DNA of 35,847 bases from Methyloprofundus sp. GTDB taxonomy: Bacteria; Pseudomonadota; Gammaproteobacteria; Methylococcales; Methylomonadaceae. The notes below the pieces were generated by a model that saw only the letters and a list, made by a program, of their open reading frames with translations, had not been told where the DNA came from and ran no database searches. Location of the stretch: contig WTCM01000127.1 in the NCBI GenBank assembly GCA_013138595.1, positions 1 through 35,847 of the forward strand, given 5' to 3'. Both the position numbers and the translations under genes were made by a program. Shown here piece by piece: positions 8,972 to 18,447 of this stretch; positions within the stretch are counted from its first letter, which is position 1, and the number at the start of each line of letters is the position of its first letter.

Positions 8972-9334
8972 ATGAGTATGAAAAAATCACCTTTAGTGGT
9001 CGCGGTAGGCACAACATTATTATCAGGTCTAGCAGTGAGTACGGCGAGTGCCGAGGCAATTGAATCAGGTATTTCTCCTTTTGCCATGACCGAGCTAAGC
9101 GATGGTTATATGCAACTAGCAAAAGCAGATAAAGACCAAGGCGCAAGCAAAATGAAAGAAGGTGCTTGTGGTGAAGGACAGTGTGGTGCAAGTATGATAA
9201 AAGCGGGTGCTTTAGAAAAAACAGCGGAAGGTAAATGTGCAGGTAATAAGCCTATGCCGAATGCTAAAAAAGGCGCAGCGAAAGCGATGGAAGGAAAATG
9301 TGGTGAAGGGAAGTGCGGTAGCAGCATGAAATAA
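8972..9334 (+). CDS. Small secreted low-complexity Cys/Gly-rich protein with EGKCG-type motifs (HvfA-like)
   Basis: 120 aa. N-terminal signal-peptide-like MSMKKSPLVVAVGTTLLSGLAVSTASAEA. C-terminal region carries EGACGEGQCG, EGKCAG and EGKCGEGKCGSS. Good RBS (GAGGAAAG). Confidence 0.8.
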   Translation: MSMKKSPLVVAVGTTLLSGLAVSTASAEAIESGISPFAMTELSDGYMQLAKADKDQGASKMKEGACGEGQCGASMIKAGALEKTAEGKCAGNKPMPNAKKGAAKAMEGKCGEGKCGSSMK

Positions 9335-9340
9335 TTAGCT

Positions 9341-9367
9341 TATTGTCAGCTATATTGGCTGATAATA
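9341..9367 (+). repeat. Hairpin directly after the EGKCG-protein gene
   Basis: TATTGTCAGC-TATATTG-GCTGATAATA: 10-bp stem with one G-U pair, followed by AATTTT. Confidence 0.5.
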
Positions 9368-9375
9368 AATTTTAA

Positions 9376-9422
9376 AACCTCATAAAGTGCGGAAATATAT
9401 GCATTTTATGGGGTTTTTTTTT
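9376..9422 (+). terminator. Intrinsic terminator downstream of the EGKCG-protein gene
   Basis: AACCTCATAAA...TTTATGGGGTT: 11-bp stem with one wobble pair, directly followed by an unbroken T-run. Confidence 0.8.
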
Positions 9423-9620
9423 GTCTATTATGAGGTGTTTTTTGGCTGCGGCAAAGAGGGGGGTTGTTAGTTATTTTTTATTAGAATTTAATTATATAGT
9501 TATAGTGATAAATTACTTTAAGTTAGAAAGTTAAATAACTGATAGCTAGAGATATTTTTTTTAATAAAAAAAATAAGCCTAAGTCATTGGCAAAAAAAGG
9601 GAAATTATTTGTAATGTATC

Positions 9621-9649
9621 TTGACTATCGAATGCGAGAAAACTATAGT
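9621..9649 (+). promoter_or_regulatory. Sigma-70-type promoter for the mraZ/dcw operon
   Basis: TTGACT (9621-9626) - 17 bp - TATAGT (9644-9649). Confidence 0.8.
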
Positions 9650-9658
9650 CTACGCGTG

Positions 9659-9682
9659 GTGGTGAGAAGTGGTGAGAAATGG
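9659..9682 (+). promoter_or_regulatory. MraZ operator-like direct repeats
   Basis: GTGGTGAGAA GTGGTGAGAA ATGG: 10-bp-periodic GTGG repeats starting about 10 bp after the -10 hexamer, between promoter and mraZ. Confidence 0.75.
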
Positions 9683-9719
9683 TTTTTTCGGGAAAGTTTA
9701 GTCGCTAAAGGGGAAAAAA

Positions 9720-10190
9720 GTGTTCAGGGGGGTTACAGCAGTTAATTTAGATGCGAAAGGACGGCTTGCTATTCCGACTCGATACCGAGAGGAATTACAG
9801 GACTGTTGTGAGCGTCAGTTAATTGTCACCGTTGCCATTAATGAAAAATGCAAAGGCGAGCCAGGTTGCTTATGGTTATATCCTTTACCTGAATGGGAAA
9901 AATTAGAACTCACTGTGAGTAAACTCTCTACTTTAAATAAAATGGCGGGTCGATTACGTCGTTTCTTGGTTGGAAATGCCACAGAAACTGAAATGGATGG
10001 GCAGGGGCGCTTGTTACTTCCTGAGAAGTTAAGGTCATTTGCCAGTATGGAAAAAAAGCTCGTTTTAGTCGGGCAATTGAATAAATTTGAAATTTGGAAT
10101 GAAGATGCTTGGAATGCTAAAGAAAGTGAATGGATGAATGCCGATGATGACGATAATGACTTGGCAGAACTTGCTAATTTGTCTTTTTAA
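9720..10190 (+). CDS. mraZ: Transcriptional regulator MraZ (GTG start)
   Basis: MFRGVTAVNLDAKGRLAIPTRYREEL... with two MraZ/AbrB-like repeats. First gene of the dcw cluster. Confidence 0.96.
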   Translation: MFRGVTAVNLDAKGRLAIPTRYREELQDCCERQLIVTVAINEKCKGEPGCLWLYPLPEWEKLELTVSKLSTLNKMAGRLRRFLVGNATETEMDGQGRLLLPEKLRSFASMEKKLVLVGQLNKFEIWNEDAWNAKESEWMNADDDDNDLAELANLSF

Positions 10191-10206
10191 AAAAGGGAAT
10201 TAGTAT

Positions 10207-11130
10207 ATGCATTTACCCGTATTATTTAATGAAGCTTTACGTGAGTTATTGATAAAGCCTGACGGTATTTATCTGGACTGTACTTTTGGACGAGGTGGGC
10301 ACAGCAAGGGCATACTGGATCAATTAGGTGAAAAAGGTCAGTTACTTGCCTTTGATAGAGATTTAGATGCGATTAATTCCGAGTTTGCACAAGAATTATT
10401 AAAAGATTCACGTTTTCAGTTGGAACATTGTTGTTTTTCACAGTTACAAGCGCAATTGGAAAAGCGTGGCTGGCTAGGCAAAGTGGATGGTATTTTGATG
10501 GATTTTGGCGTGTCATCGCCACAACTGGATAATGCCGAACGTGGTTTTAGCTTTATGAGTGATGGTCCTTTAGATATGCGTATGGATTGTAGTTCAGGGC
10601 TTTCTGCTGCAGATTGGTTAGCAACAGTCTCTGAACAAGATCTAGTACAAGTCTTATTTGACTATGGAGAAGAGCGTTTCGCCCGTAGAGTAGCTAATGC
10701 CGTGGTGACGCAGCGTGTGGAACAGCGCTTAGAAACGACTAAGCAGTTTGCCGACTTAGTGGTAGAGGCAATACCGTTTAAAGAAAAACATAAACACCCA
10801 GCAACACGTAGTTTTCAAGCAGTACGTATTGCAGTGAATAGTGAGTTGGAAGAAATAAAAACCGTGTTAGAGCTTGCTGTTAATGCGCTCAATAGTGGGG
10901 GACGTATGGTCGCTATTTCATTTCATTCATTAGAAGATAGAATTGTTAAGCGATTTATTAGAGATGAATCCAGAGGGAAATATAACCCGACAAAATTACC
11001 CATGCAAGCAGCCGAGTTAGCCGCCATTAGATTGAACAAATGCGGCAAGACGATTAAGGCGAGTGCTGAGGAATTACAAACAAATCCAAGAGCGCGTAGT
11101 GCCGTGATGCGTGTTGCTGAACGTAAGTAG
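10207..11130 (+). CDS. rsmH: 16S rRNA (cytosine1402-N4)-methyltransferase
   Basis: MHLPVLFNEALRELLIKPDGIYLDCTFGRGGHSKGIL... plus NPRARSAVMRVAERK end. Confidence 0.97.
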   Translation: MHLPVLFNEALRELLIKPDGIYLDCTFGRGGHSKGILDQLGEKGQLLAFDRDLDAINSEFAQELLKDSRFQLEHCCFSQLQAQLEKRGWLGKVDGILMDFGVSSPQLDNAERGFSFMSDGPLDMRMDCSSGLSAADWLATVSEQDLVQVLFDYGEERFARRVANAVVTQRVEQRLETTKQFADLVVEAIPFKEKHKHPATRSFQAVRIAVNSELEEIKTVLELAVNALNSGGRMVAISFHSLEDRIVKRFIRDESRGKYNPTKLPMQAAELAAIRLNKCGKTIKASAEELQTNPRARSAVMRVAERK

Positions 11131-11396
11131 TGATGCAAAAAATTTTAGTCAGTGTGTTGTTAGTGTCGTGTATAGGCTCTGGGCTTGCCGTTATTTATGC
11201 TAAGCACCACTCGCGTTTGAAGTTTAAAGAGATGCAGCGACTAGAACATGCCTTAAATGAACTAGATATTAGTTGGGAGCGCTTAACATTAGAAGAAAAA
11301 ATGCTCTCTGAACATAATCGCGCGGAAAGAAAGGCGCGTAAGAATATGGGTTTAATTGACTTAGATAGAAAGGCAATTGTGTATATACAGCTGTAA
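11130..11396 (+). CDS. ftsL: Cell division protein FtsL
   Basis: 88 aa with N-terminal TM and coiled coil (ALNELDISWERLTLEEKML), between rsmH and ftsI. Confidence 0.9.
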   Translation: MMQKILVSVLLVSCIGSGLAVIYAKHHSRLKFKEMQRLEHALNELDISWERLTLEEKMLSEHNRAERKARKNMGLIDLDRKAIVYIQL

Positions 11397-11398
11397 TT

Positions 11399-13150
11399 AT
11401 GTTGAAACCAAAACAGAAATATACACAAAAAAAAGCAGATAAGTTTTTGGGTAGAAGGAAATTAATCTTTGCCTTGATGATTTGTGCTGTGGTTTCGCTG
11501 GTACTTAAAGCGGCACAGTTACAGCTTTTAGACACTCAGTTTTTGCAAAAAGAGGCACGTGCTAGGCATGCGGGTAGTGTTAAGTTAGCGGCTTATAGAG
11601 GAAGAATTAAAGATAGGCATGGCGAAAGTCTTGCGGTCAGTGCGCCCGTCAAAACAATTTCAGCTAACCCTCAGTATTGTCGTTTAAAAAAGGGTGAAAA
11701 GCCTAATAAACGTTGTTTACAGCTGAATAAAGAGAAATTGAAGCAACTGGCTAGTTTATTATCTTTACCCTTAGCTAAGGTAGAAAAGGCATTTGATACC
11801 AAAAGTCATAAGCAGTTTGTTTATTTAAAAAAACGTGTCGATCCTTTTTTGACACAGCAAGTGAAAAATTTGAAATTGCCAGGGGTTCAGTATGAAAGTG
11901 CTTTTAAGCGCTTTTACCCATCAGGTGAAGAGACAGCGCATTTATTGGGTTTTACCAATATGAGCGATCAAGGTCAAGAAGGGCTAGAGTTGCAATATAA
12001 TTCTACTCTGCAAGGCATTGCAGGCAGTAAACGAGTGATTCGTGATGGCACTAGGCGAGCGATTGCACATGATGTAGAGAGTATTAAAGAGCCTGTTGCT
12101 GGGCAGGATTTGATTTTAAGTATTGATGAGCGTTTACAGTATTTAGCGTATCGAGAATTAAAAACAGGTTTTGTAAAGAACCAAGCAAAAGCAGCTACAT
12201 TAGTGATGTTGGAGGCTGAAACGGGCAATATATTGGCAATGGTGAATCAGCCATCATTTAATCCGAATACGCGAAAAAGGTTAAATAAATCTATTTATCG
12301 TAATAAAGCAGTGACGGATCAGTTTGAACCTGGTTCAACAGTGAAACCCTTGGTCGTTGCGGCAGCCTTAGAAGGGGGGTATATCACGGATGATCAATTG
12401 TTTACGACTGAACCTATGCGCTTAAATCGCAGGACGGTACGTGATGGGCATCATTACGGCACGCTGACTTTAGGAGGTGTGCTCAAAAAATCAAGTAATG
12501 TGGCGGCAACGAAAATTGCCTTATCTATGCCGCCTGAGTATTTTTGGAATTTTTATTATTCAGTAGGTTTTGGGCGTTCTCCAGGGCTAAGGTTTCCGAG
12601 TGAAACGAGTGGGGCATTACCAGACTATACAGGTTGGAGTAACTTTGAGCATGCAACCTTATCATTTGGATATCACCTTGCTGTCTCGGCTTTGCAATTA
12701 GCGCGGGCTTATACGATTTTTGCTGATGATGGCCTATTGCATTCAGTGAGCTTACTTAAGCGTGAGCATGATGACTATGCGGAGCGTATTATTTCGCCAG
12801 AAGTAGCGATTAAAGTACGTACGATGATTGAGGAAGTGGTGAAAAAGGGCGGTACTGCTCAAAGAGCCAGAGTCAGTGGTTATCGAGTGGCTGGTAAAAC
12901 AGGAACCGCGAAAAAATCAGGTAAAGGTGGCTATACAGATGATTATTTATCTATTTTTGTCGGTATGGCTCCCGCAAGTGACCCTAAATTGATTATTGTC
13001 GTGATGGTCGATTCACCACAGGCAGGTGAATATTACGGGGGACAAGTCGCAGGGCCTATTTTTTCTAAGGTCATGGGGGGCGCATTACGTATTTTAAAAA
13101 TAGCGCCTGATGAAGAACAAAGTATGTCCGTCTTATTAAGTAAAGATTGA
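11399..13150 (+). CDS. ftsI: Peptidoglycan D,D-transpeptidase FtsI (PBP3)
   Basis: Single N-terminal TM, dimerisation domain, FEPGSTVKP active site, SSN motif, KTGT motif. Confidence 0.97.
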   Translation: MLKPKQKYTQKKADKFLGRRKLIFALMICAVVSLVLKAAQLQLLDTQFLQKEARARHAGSVKLAAYRGRIKDRHGESLAVSAPVKTISANPQYCRLKKGEKPNKRCLQLNKEKLKQLASLLSLPLAKVEKAFDTKSHKQFVYLKKRVDPFLTQQVKNLKLPGVQYESAFKRFYPSGEETAHLLGFTNMSDQGQEGLELQYNSTLQGIAGSKRVIRDGTRRAIAHDVESIKEPVAGQDLILSIDERLQYLAYRELKTGFVKNQAKAATLVMLEAETGNILAMVNQPSFNPNTRKRLNKSIYRNKAVTDQFEPGSTVKPLVVAAALEGGYITDDQLFTTEPMRLNRRTVRDGHHYGTLTLGGVLKKSSNVAATKIALSMPPEYFWNFYYSVGFGRSPGLRFPSETSGALPDYTGWSNFEHATLSFGYHLAVSALQLARAYTIFADDGLLHSVSLLKREHDDYAERIISPEVAIKVRTMIEEVVKKGGTAQRARVSGYRVAGKTGTAKKSGKGGYTDDYLSIFVGMAPASDPKLIIVVMVDSPQAGEYYGGQVAGPIFSKVMGGALRILKIAPDEEQSMSVLLSKD

Positions 13151-13151
13151 G

Positions 13152-14615
13152 ATGCATTTAGCTGAATTATTATTAGGTTTTGCTGATGTACAAGCAGAAA
13201 CTGACGTAGAAATTACGCAGATTAGCTTAGATAGTCGAGAGATTATTCAAGGCGGGGTGTTTTTTGCCGTCGCAGGTGCTGAGCAGCATGGCTTATGTTT
13301 TGCTAAGCAGGTGCAGCAGCAAGGTGCGCTAGCGATTGTTTATGATCCCGCTAAGCAAGGTGAGCAATTAGCGCAAAGTATCACAGGTATTGCCTTATAT
13401 GCCGTAGAAGAATTAGCGAGCAAATTAGCGGAGATAGCGGCTAAATTTTATGCTTATAGTGCGATACCGCTTAAGCTTATTGGTATTACGGGGACAAATG
13501 GCAAAACCTCATGTAGTCAGTTTTTAGCACAAGCGCTGGAACATACTGCACTGATTGGTACATTAGGGTGGGGGTGCTATGCAAGCTTGCATAACACTCT
13601 TAATACTACGCCAGATGCTTTTAATTTACATAAGATTCTTGCCCAGTTTGTGCAACAAGGTATTGAAAATGTAGCGATGGAAGTTTCCTCGCACGGCTTG
13701 CAGCAGGGGCGTGTTAATTCCCTTAGTTTTCAAGGTGTTGTTTTTAATAATTTGAGTCGAGATCACTTAGATTATCACGGCAATATGGAGGCTTATTTTC
13801 AAGTGAAGTTACGCTTGATGCAGTGGCCAGCGTTACAGTTTGTAGTGCTTAACTTAGATGATGATTATGCAGGGCGTGTTTTGCAGGCGGTGGCTGAGGA
13901 TGTAACAGTCGTCACTTATAGTTTGCAGAATAAAATAGATAGCAGGGCTGAGAGTCTGAATGCGAGCAATGTTCAATACAGCATGGCTGGGATATGCTGT
14001 GATGTGTCTTGGCAGGGAGAGCAAGTAAGTTTATCGCTGCCTTTGCTAGGCGATTTTAATTTACAGAATAGTTTAGCGGTCATAGCGGTGATGCTACTGA
14101 TGGGTAAGTCACTGACTGAATGTTGTCATGCTATGAACAGTATTAAAGCGGTTATAGGGCGTATGGAATGCTTTCAAGGCTCAGTAGGAAAGCCTTTGTT
14201 AGTGGTTGATTACGCGCATACTCCTGATGCTTTAAAGCAAGTGTTGTCAACTTTAAGACGGCATTGCGAAAATAACTTAAGCGTTGTTTTTGGCTGCGGG
14301 GGGGATAGAGATAAAGGCAAGCGTCAGGAAATGGGACGGATTGCGGCAGAATTAGCGGATACAGTCATTGTGACGGATGATAACCCACGCTTTGAAGAGC
14401 CAACAGATATTATTGACGATATTATTGCAGGGCTTATGACAGATAGTTTAAACGTTATTAATGATAGAAAGTCGGCGATTGAATATGCCATTAAGCATGC
14501 AGCAGAGCAAGATATTGTGCTAATTGCAGGTAAAGGGCATGAAGATTATCAAGATTTAAAAGGCGTTAAACAGCCTTTTAGTGATCGTGAGATTGTGCAG
14601 GAGTTATTAGTTTAA
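13152..14615 (+). CDS. murE: UDP-N-acetylmuramoyl-L-alanyl-D-glutamate--2,6-diaminopimelate ligase
   Basis: GITGTNGKTSCSQFL, NLSRDHLDYHG and DNPRFEEP (DNPR/DAP-type) motifs. Confidence 0.97.
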   Translation: MHLAELLLGFADVQAETDVEITQISLDSREIIQGGVFFAVAGAEQHGLCFAKQVQQQGALAIVYDPAKQGEQLAQSITGIALYAVEELASKLAEIAAKFYAYSAIPLKLIGITGTNGKTSCSQFLAQALEHTALIGTLGWGCYASLHNTLNTTPDAFNLHKILAQFVQQGIENVAMEVSSHGLQQGRVNSLSFQGVVFNNLSRDHLDYHGNMEAYFQVKLRLMQWPALQFVVLNLDDDYAGRVLQAVAEDVTVVTYSLQNKIDSRAESLNASNVQYSMAGICCDVSWQGEQVSLSLPLLGDFNLQNSLAVIAVMLLMGKSLTECCHAMNSIKAVIGRMECFQGSVGKPLLVVDYAHTPDALKQVLSTLRRHCENNLSVVFGCGGDRDKGKRQEMGRIAAELADTVIVTDDNPRFEEPTDIIDDIIAGLMTDSLNVINDRKSAIEYAIKHAAEQDIVLIAGKGHEDYQDLKGVKQPFSDREIVQELLV

Positions 14616-15979
14616 TGATCGCGATGAGTCTGAATGACATAGCGGTTTGCGTTGATGGGCAATTGCAGGGTGAAAACTTAGACATTACAGGCGTAGGAAT
14701 AGACACGCGTGCCTTAAAGGCGGGTGATTTATATATTGCTATTCGCGGCGAACAGTTTGATGGGCATGATTTTCTTGCCCAAGCGGAAGCCGCAGGTGCG
14801 CGAGCAGTGATTGTAGCTGAATTAATGCAAACGGCATTGCCGCAAATTATTGTTAAGGATACACGACTTGCACTAGCAGAATTAGCCGCTGCAGTACGTG
14901 AAAAAGCACAAGTCACTGTGTGTGCAATGACGGGGAGTAACGGTAAAACAACGGTCAAAGAAATGATTGCGGCTATTTTATCTGTGCAAGCGTCGGTGTT
15001 ATTTACCGCAGGTAATTTTAATAATGAGATTGGCGTACCGTTGACCTTATTACGCCTGACTGAGCAACATCAATATGCTGTGATAGAAATGGGCGCTAAT
15101 CACCAAGGTGAAATTGCTTATTCTTGTCAGTATGCAAAACCTGATGTAGCGATTATTAATAATGTCGGTGCGGCACATATAGAAGGCTTTGGCAGCCTTG
15201 CGGGGGTCGCACAGGCGAAAGCAGAAATTATTCAAGCCTTAAGCGCAGACGGCGTGGCGATTTTAAATGCTGATGATGTATTTTTTTCGCAGTGGCAGGC
15301 ACTCGCAGGCGAGCGTAAGCTTATTTCTTTTGGCTTGCAAAATTCTGCCGATGTGACGGCAGAGAATATAAGTATCCAGCTAGAGGGTTTGCAATTTAAA
15401 ACCGAGTTTGAATTAATTGCCAATCAGCAGCGAGTCTTAATTAATTTGGGCTTAGCAGGTGAGCATAATGTGCTTAATGCACTTGCAGCAAGTGCGGCTT
15501 GTTTAGCTTTAGGGATAGCATTAGAACAAATTCAGCAAGGCTTGCAACAGGTAAAAGCTGTGCAAGGGCGATTGCAGTTATGTGCAAGCGCGGCGGGAAA
15601 TAAAATTATTAATGATACTTACAATGCTAACCCTGCTTCCTTAGAGGTTGCTTTGCAAGTTTTACAAAAATGTGCGACGCAGCGATGGGTTGTTTTAGGG
15701 GCTTTTGGCGAACTAGGTGACGACAGTATGCAGTGTCATCGTGATATGGGAGAGCAGATTAAGCAAGCAGGTGTCACGCGTTTATTTGCAGTGGGTGAGC
15801 TGGCGAAATATAGCGTCAAAAGTTTTGGGAAGGGGGCTGATTATTTCAGCACAAAAGAAGAATTGATAACAGCTTTACAACAAGCAATAACAGCTGAGGT
15901 TGTGATATTGGTCAAAGGATCAAGGGCACAGAAAATGGAAACCGTAGTTAACGCCTTAATAGGTCAAGCAGGAAACTAA
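14615..15979 (+). CDS. murF: UDP-N-acetylmuramoyl-tripeptide--D-alanyl-D-alanine ligase
   Basis: [26 protein letters not shown] and [12 protein letters not shown] motifs. Start could alternatively be ATG 14627. Confidence 0.97.
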   Translation: MIAMSLNDIAVCVDGQLQGENLDITGVGIDTRALKAGDLYIAIRGEQFDGHDFLAQAEAAGARAVIVAELMQTALPQIIVKDTRLALAELAAAVREKAQVTVCAMTGSNGKTTVKEMIAAILSVQASVLFTAGNFNNEIGVPLTLLRLTEQHQYAVIEMGANHQGEIAYSCQYAKPDVAIINNVGAAHIEGFGSLAGVAQAKAEIIQALSADGVAILNADDVFFSQWQALAGERKLISFGLQNSADVTAENISIQLEGLQFKTEFELIANQQRVLINLGLAGEHNVLNALAASAACLALGIALEQIQQGLQQVKAVQGRLQLCASAAGNKIINDTYNANPASLEVALQVLQKCATQRWVVLGAFGELGDDSMQCHRDMGEQIKQAGVTRLFAVGELAKYSVKSFGKGADYFSTKEELITALQQAITAEVVILVKGSRAQKMETVVNALIGQAGN

Positions 15980-15981
15980 GC

Positions 15982-17064
15982 ATGTTATTGTATTTATTTG
16001 AGTATTTAAGCCAGTTTGACTCAGGCTTTAGTGTGTTTCAGTATTTAACACTACGTGGAATTATGGGCGCTTTAACGGCCTTATTAATCTCGTTTATTGT
16101 CGGTCCTACAATGATTCGGCGTTTAAGTAATAAGAATATAGGGCAAAGCGTACGTGAAGACGGGCCTGAAAGTCACTATGAAAAAGCGGGTACACCCACA
16201 ATGGGGGGAACCTTAATTTTAGTGAGTGTAGCGATTAGCACCTTGCTTTGGGGGAATTTAGAAAATAGTTATGTTTGGGTGGCTTTATTGGTCACTTTAA
16301 CTTTTGGGGTAATCGGTTTTGTGGATGATTATAAGAAAATAAAACTAGGCAATAGCGATGGCTTATCGGCGCGGTCGAAGTTTTTTTGGCAGTCAGTATT
16401 TGCTTTAACAGCCGCCTTATTTTTATTTAATACCACCGAGGTTCCCGCAGAAACACAGTTTATTGTGCCCTTTTTTAAAGATATTATTATTGATATGGGC
16501 TGGGCTTATGTGGTGCTCACCTATTTTGTGATTGTCGGTACCAGTAATGCGGTGAATTTAACCGATGGGCTGGATGGCTTGGCTATTTTGCCGACGGTTA
16601 TGGTAGCAGGCGCATTGGCTATTTTTGCTTATTTAACAGGGCATGCAACTTTTGCAGAGTATTTGGCGATTCCCTATATTCCTAGAGCAGGAGAGATGGT
16701 GATTTTTTGTGCTGCTTTAGTGGGTGCTGGTTTGGGCTTTTTGTGGTTTAACGCATATCCTGCGATGGTATTTATGGGAGATGTGGGGGCTTTGGCTTTA
16801 GGGGCTGCTTTAGGTATTGTTGCGGTCTTGGTGAGACAAGAAATTGTATTGGTTATTATGGGCGGTATTTTTGTGATGGAAACCGTATCAGTCATTATGC
16901 AAGTTGCCTCGTTTAAATTAACAGGTAAACGTATTTTTAGAATGGCCCCTATACATCATCATTTTGAATTAAAAGGTTGGCCAGAGCCACGGGTGATTGT
17001 TAGGTTTTGGATTATTACATTTATTCTAGTGTTAGTGGGTTTATCAACATTGAAATTGAGATAG
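15982..17064 (+). CDS. mraY: Phospho-N-acetylmuramoyl-pentapeptide-transferase
   Basis: Polytopic; [21 protein letters not shown] and HHHFELKGW motifs. Confidence 0.98.
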   Translation: MLLYLFEYLSQFDSGFSVFQYLTLRGIMGALTALLISFIVGPTMIRRLSNKNIGQSVREDGPESHYEKAGTPTMGGTLILVSVAISTLLWGNLENSYVWVALLVTLTFGVIGFVDDYKKIKLGNSDGLSARSKFFWQSVFALTAALFLFNTTEVPAETQFIVPFFKDIIIDMGWAYVVLTYFVIVGTSNAVNLTDGLDGLAILPTVMVAGALAIFAYLTGHATFAEYLAIPYIPRAGEMVIFCAALVGAGLGFLWFNAYPAMVFMGDVGALALGAALGIVAVLVRQEIVLVIMGGIFVMETVSVIMQVASFKLTGKRIFRMAPIHHHFELKGWPEPRVIVRFWIITFILVLVGLSTLKLR

Positions 17065-17067
17065 CAG

Positions 17068-18447
17068 ATGAATAATGACGCAATATTAGAGCTTCTGGAA
17101 AAGCAGTTTTCTCTCAAGCCTGACAGTGCGAAAGTACTGGTTGTTGGTTTAGGTAAGACAGGTCTATCTGTGGCTTATTATTTGCGCCATTTAGGGATAC
17201 AGTTTGCCATTGTTGATAGTCGTAAAAAACCACCTTATAACGATGAGTTATTAGCAGAAATGCCCGATGTTGCGGTTTTTACGGGTGGATTTGAGCCCAC
17301 AGTCTTTGCTGTTGCAACGCATATTATCGTCAGCCCTGGGGTGTCGATGGAAGAGCCTATGATTCAGCAGGCAATTGCGCAAGGAGTACAGCCATTAAGT
17401 GATATTGATTTATTTGCTTGTTCGGTAACTGAGCCAGTCGTGGCGATTACTGGGTCAAATGGTAAAAGTACGGTGACGACTATGTTGGGACAAATGGTCA
17501 AAGCAGCAGGAAAAAAAGTAGCTGTCGGTGGGAATTTAGGGACGCCTGCTTTAGATTTGTTGACGGAGCAGGCAGAAATATATATATTAGAGCTATCTAG
17601 CTTCCAGCTTGAGCGGACAAGTCAGTTAAATGCAGTGGCCGCAACGGTATTGAATGTGTCTCCTGATCATCTGGATAGATACGCAAGTCTGGATGAGTAT
17701 GCCGTAGAAAAACAAAAAGTCTTTCGTGGTAATGGGGTGATGTTAATTAATGCAGACTGCCCTTATGCTGCAAAGATGTTGGAAACAGCTCAAGCTAGGG
17801 AGCAAATTACTTTTGGTTTACAGAAAGATGCAGATTTTGGTGTCATTACCAGTACAGGGGGTGAATCACTGGCTTTTCAAGGAACAGAGATACTGCCCGT
17901 CAATAAGCTATTAGTCAGTGGTGTGCATAATCAAGCAAATGCACTCGCCGCCTTAGCATTAGGCAAAGTTATCGGGTTGCCAGAAGCTGCAATGTGTCAT
18001 GCCTTGCGCCAGTATAAAGGCTTAAAGCATAGAGTAGAGTTTATAGCGAATATTGATGGTGTTAATTGGATTAATGACTCTAAAGCCACGAATGTAGGCG
18101 CATGTATTGCGGCTCTGGAAGGTTTTGAGCAGGAAAGTGTTATTTTGATTGCAGGTGGTGATGCTAAAGGCGCGGATATGAGTGATTTAGTCCCTGTTCT
18201 GAAAGAAAAAGTGAAAGCCTTATTGTTGATAGGTAAAGACGGGGTCTTAATTAAACAAGTGATTGATGGCTGCATTGCAGTGCTTGAAGTTGCGACTATT
18301 AAAAAAGCGGTCAAGCAAGCCGCTAAACTTGCGCAGTCGGGAGACACTGTTTTGTTATCACCTGCTTGTGCCAGTTTAGATCAGTTTGCGAATTACCAAG
18401 AAAGAGGCTCTCGCTATATTTCAGAAGTGAAGAGATTAGAAAAATGA
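17068..18447 (+). CDS. murD: UDP-N-acetylmuramoylalanine--D-glutamate ligase
   Basis: VVGLGKTGLSVAYYL, AITGSNGKSTVTTML, NVSPDHLDRY and SPACASLDQFANYQERG motifs. Confidence 0.97.
   Translation: MNNDAILELLEKQFSLKPDSAKVLVVGLGKTGLSVAYYLRHLGIQFAIVDSRKKPPYNDELLAEMPDVAVFTGGFEPTVFAVATHIIVSPGVSMEEPMIQQAIAQGVQPLSDIDLFACSVTEPVVAITGSNGKSTVTTMLGQMVKAAGKKVAVGGNLGTPALDLLTEQAEIYILELSSFQLERTSQLNAVAATVLNVSPDHLDRYASLDEYAVEKQKVFRGNGVMLINADCPYAAKMLETAQAREQITFGLQKDADFGVITSTGGESLAFQGTEILPVNKLLVSGVHNQANALAALALGKVIGLPEAAMCHALRQYKGLKHRVEFIANIDGVNWINDSKATNVGACIAALEGFEQESVILIAGGDAKGADMSDLVPVLKEKVKALLLIGKDGVLIKQVIDGCIAVLEVATIKKAVKQAAKLAQSGDTVLLSPACASLDQFANYQERGSRYISEVKRLEK

Noticed and set aside
9106-9327. Minus-strand ORFs antisense to the EGKCG protein (8899-9087, 8922-9191, 9106-9327)
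   Set aside because: The plus frame has a good RBS, signal peptide and recognisable EGKCG repeats; the antisense frames have no such support.
14578-14958. 126-aa minus-strand ORF over murE/murF
   Set aside because: Antisense shadow of conserved murF coding sequence. The same applies to the other minus-strand ORFs inside the dcw cluster (e.g. 19686-20093, 21922-22332, 17997-18347).
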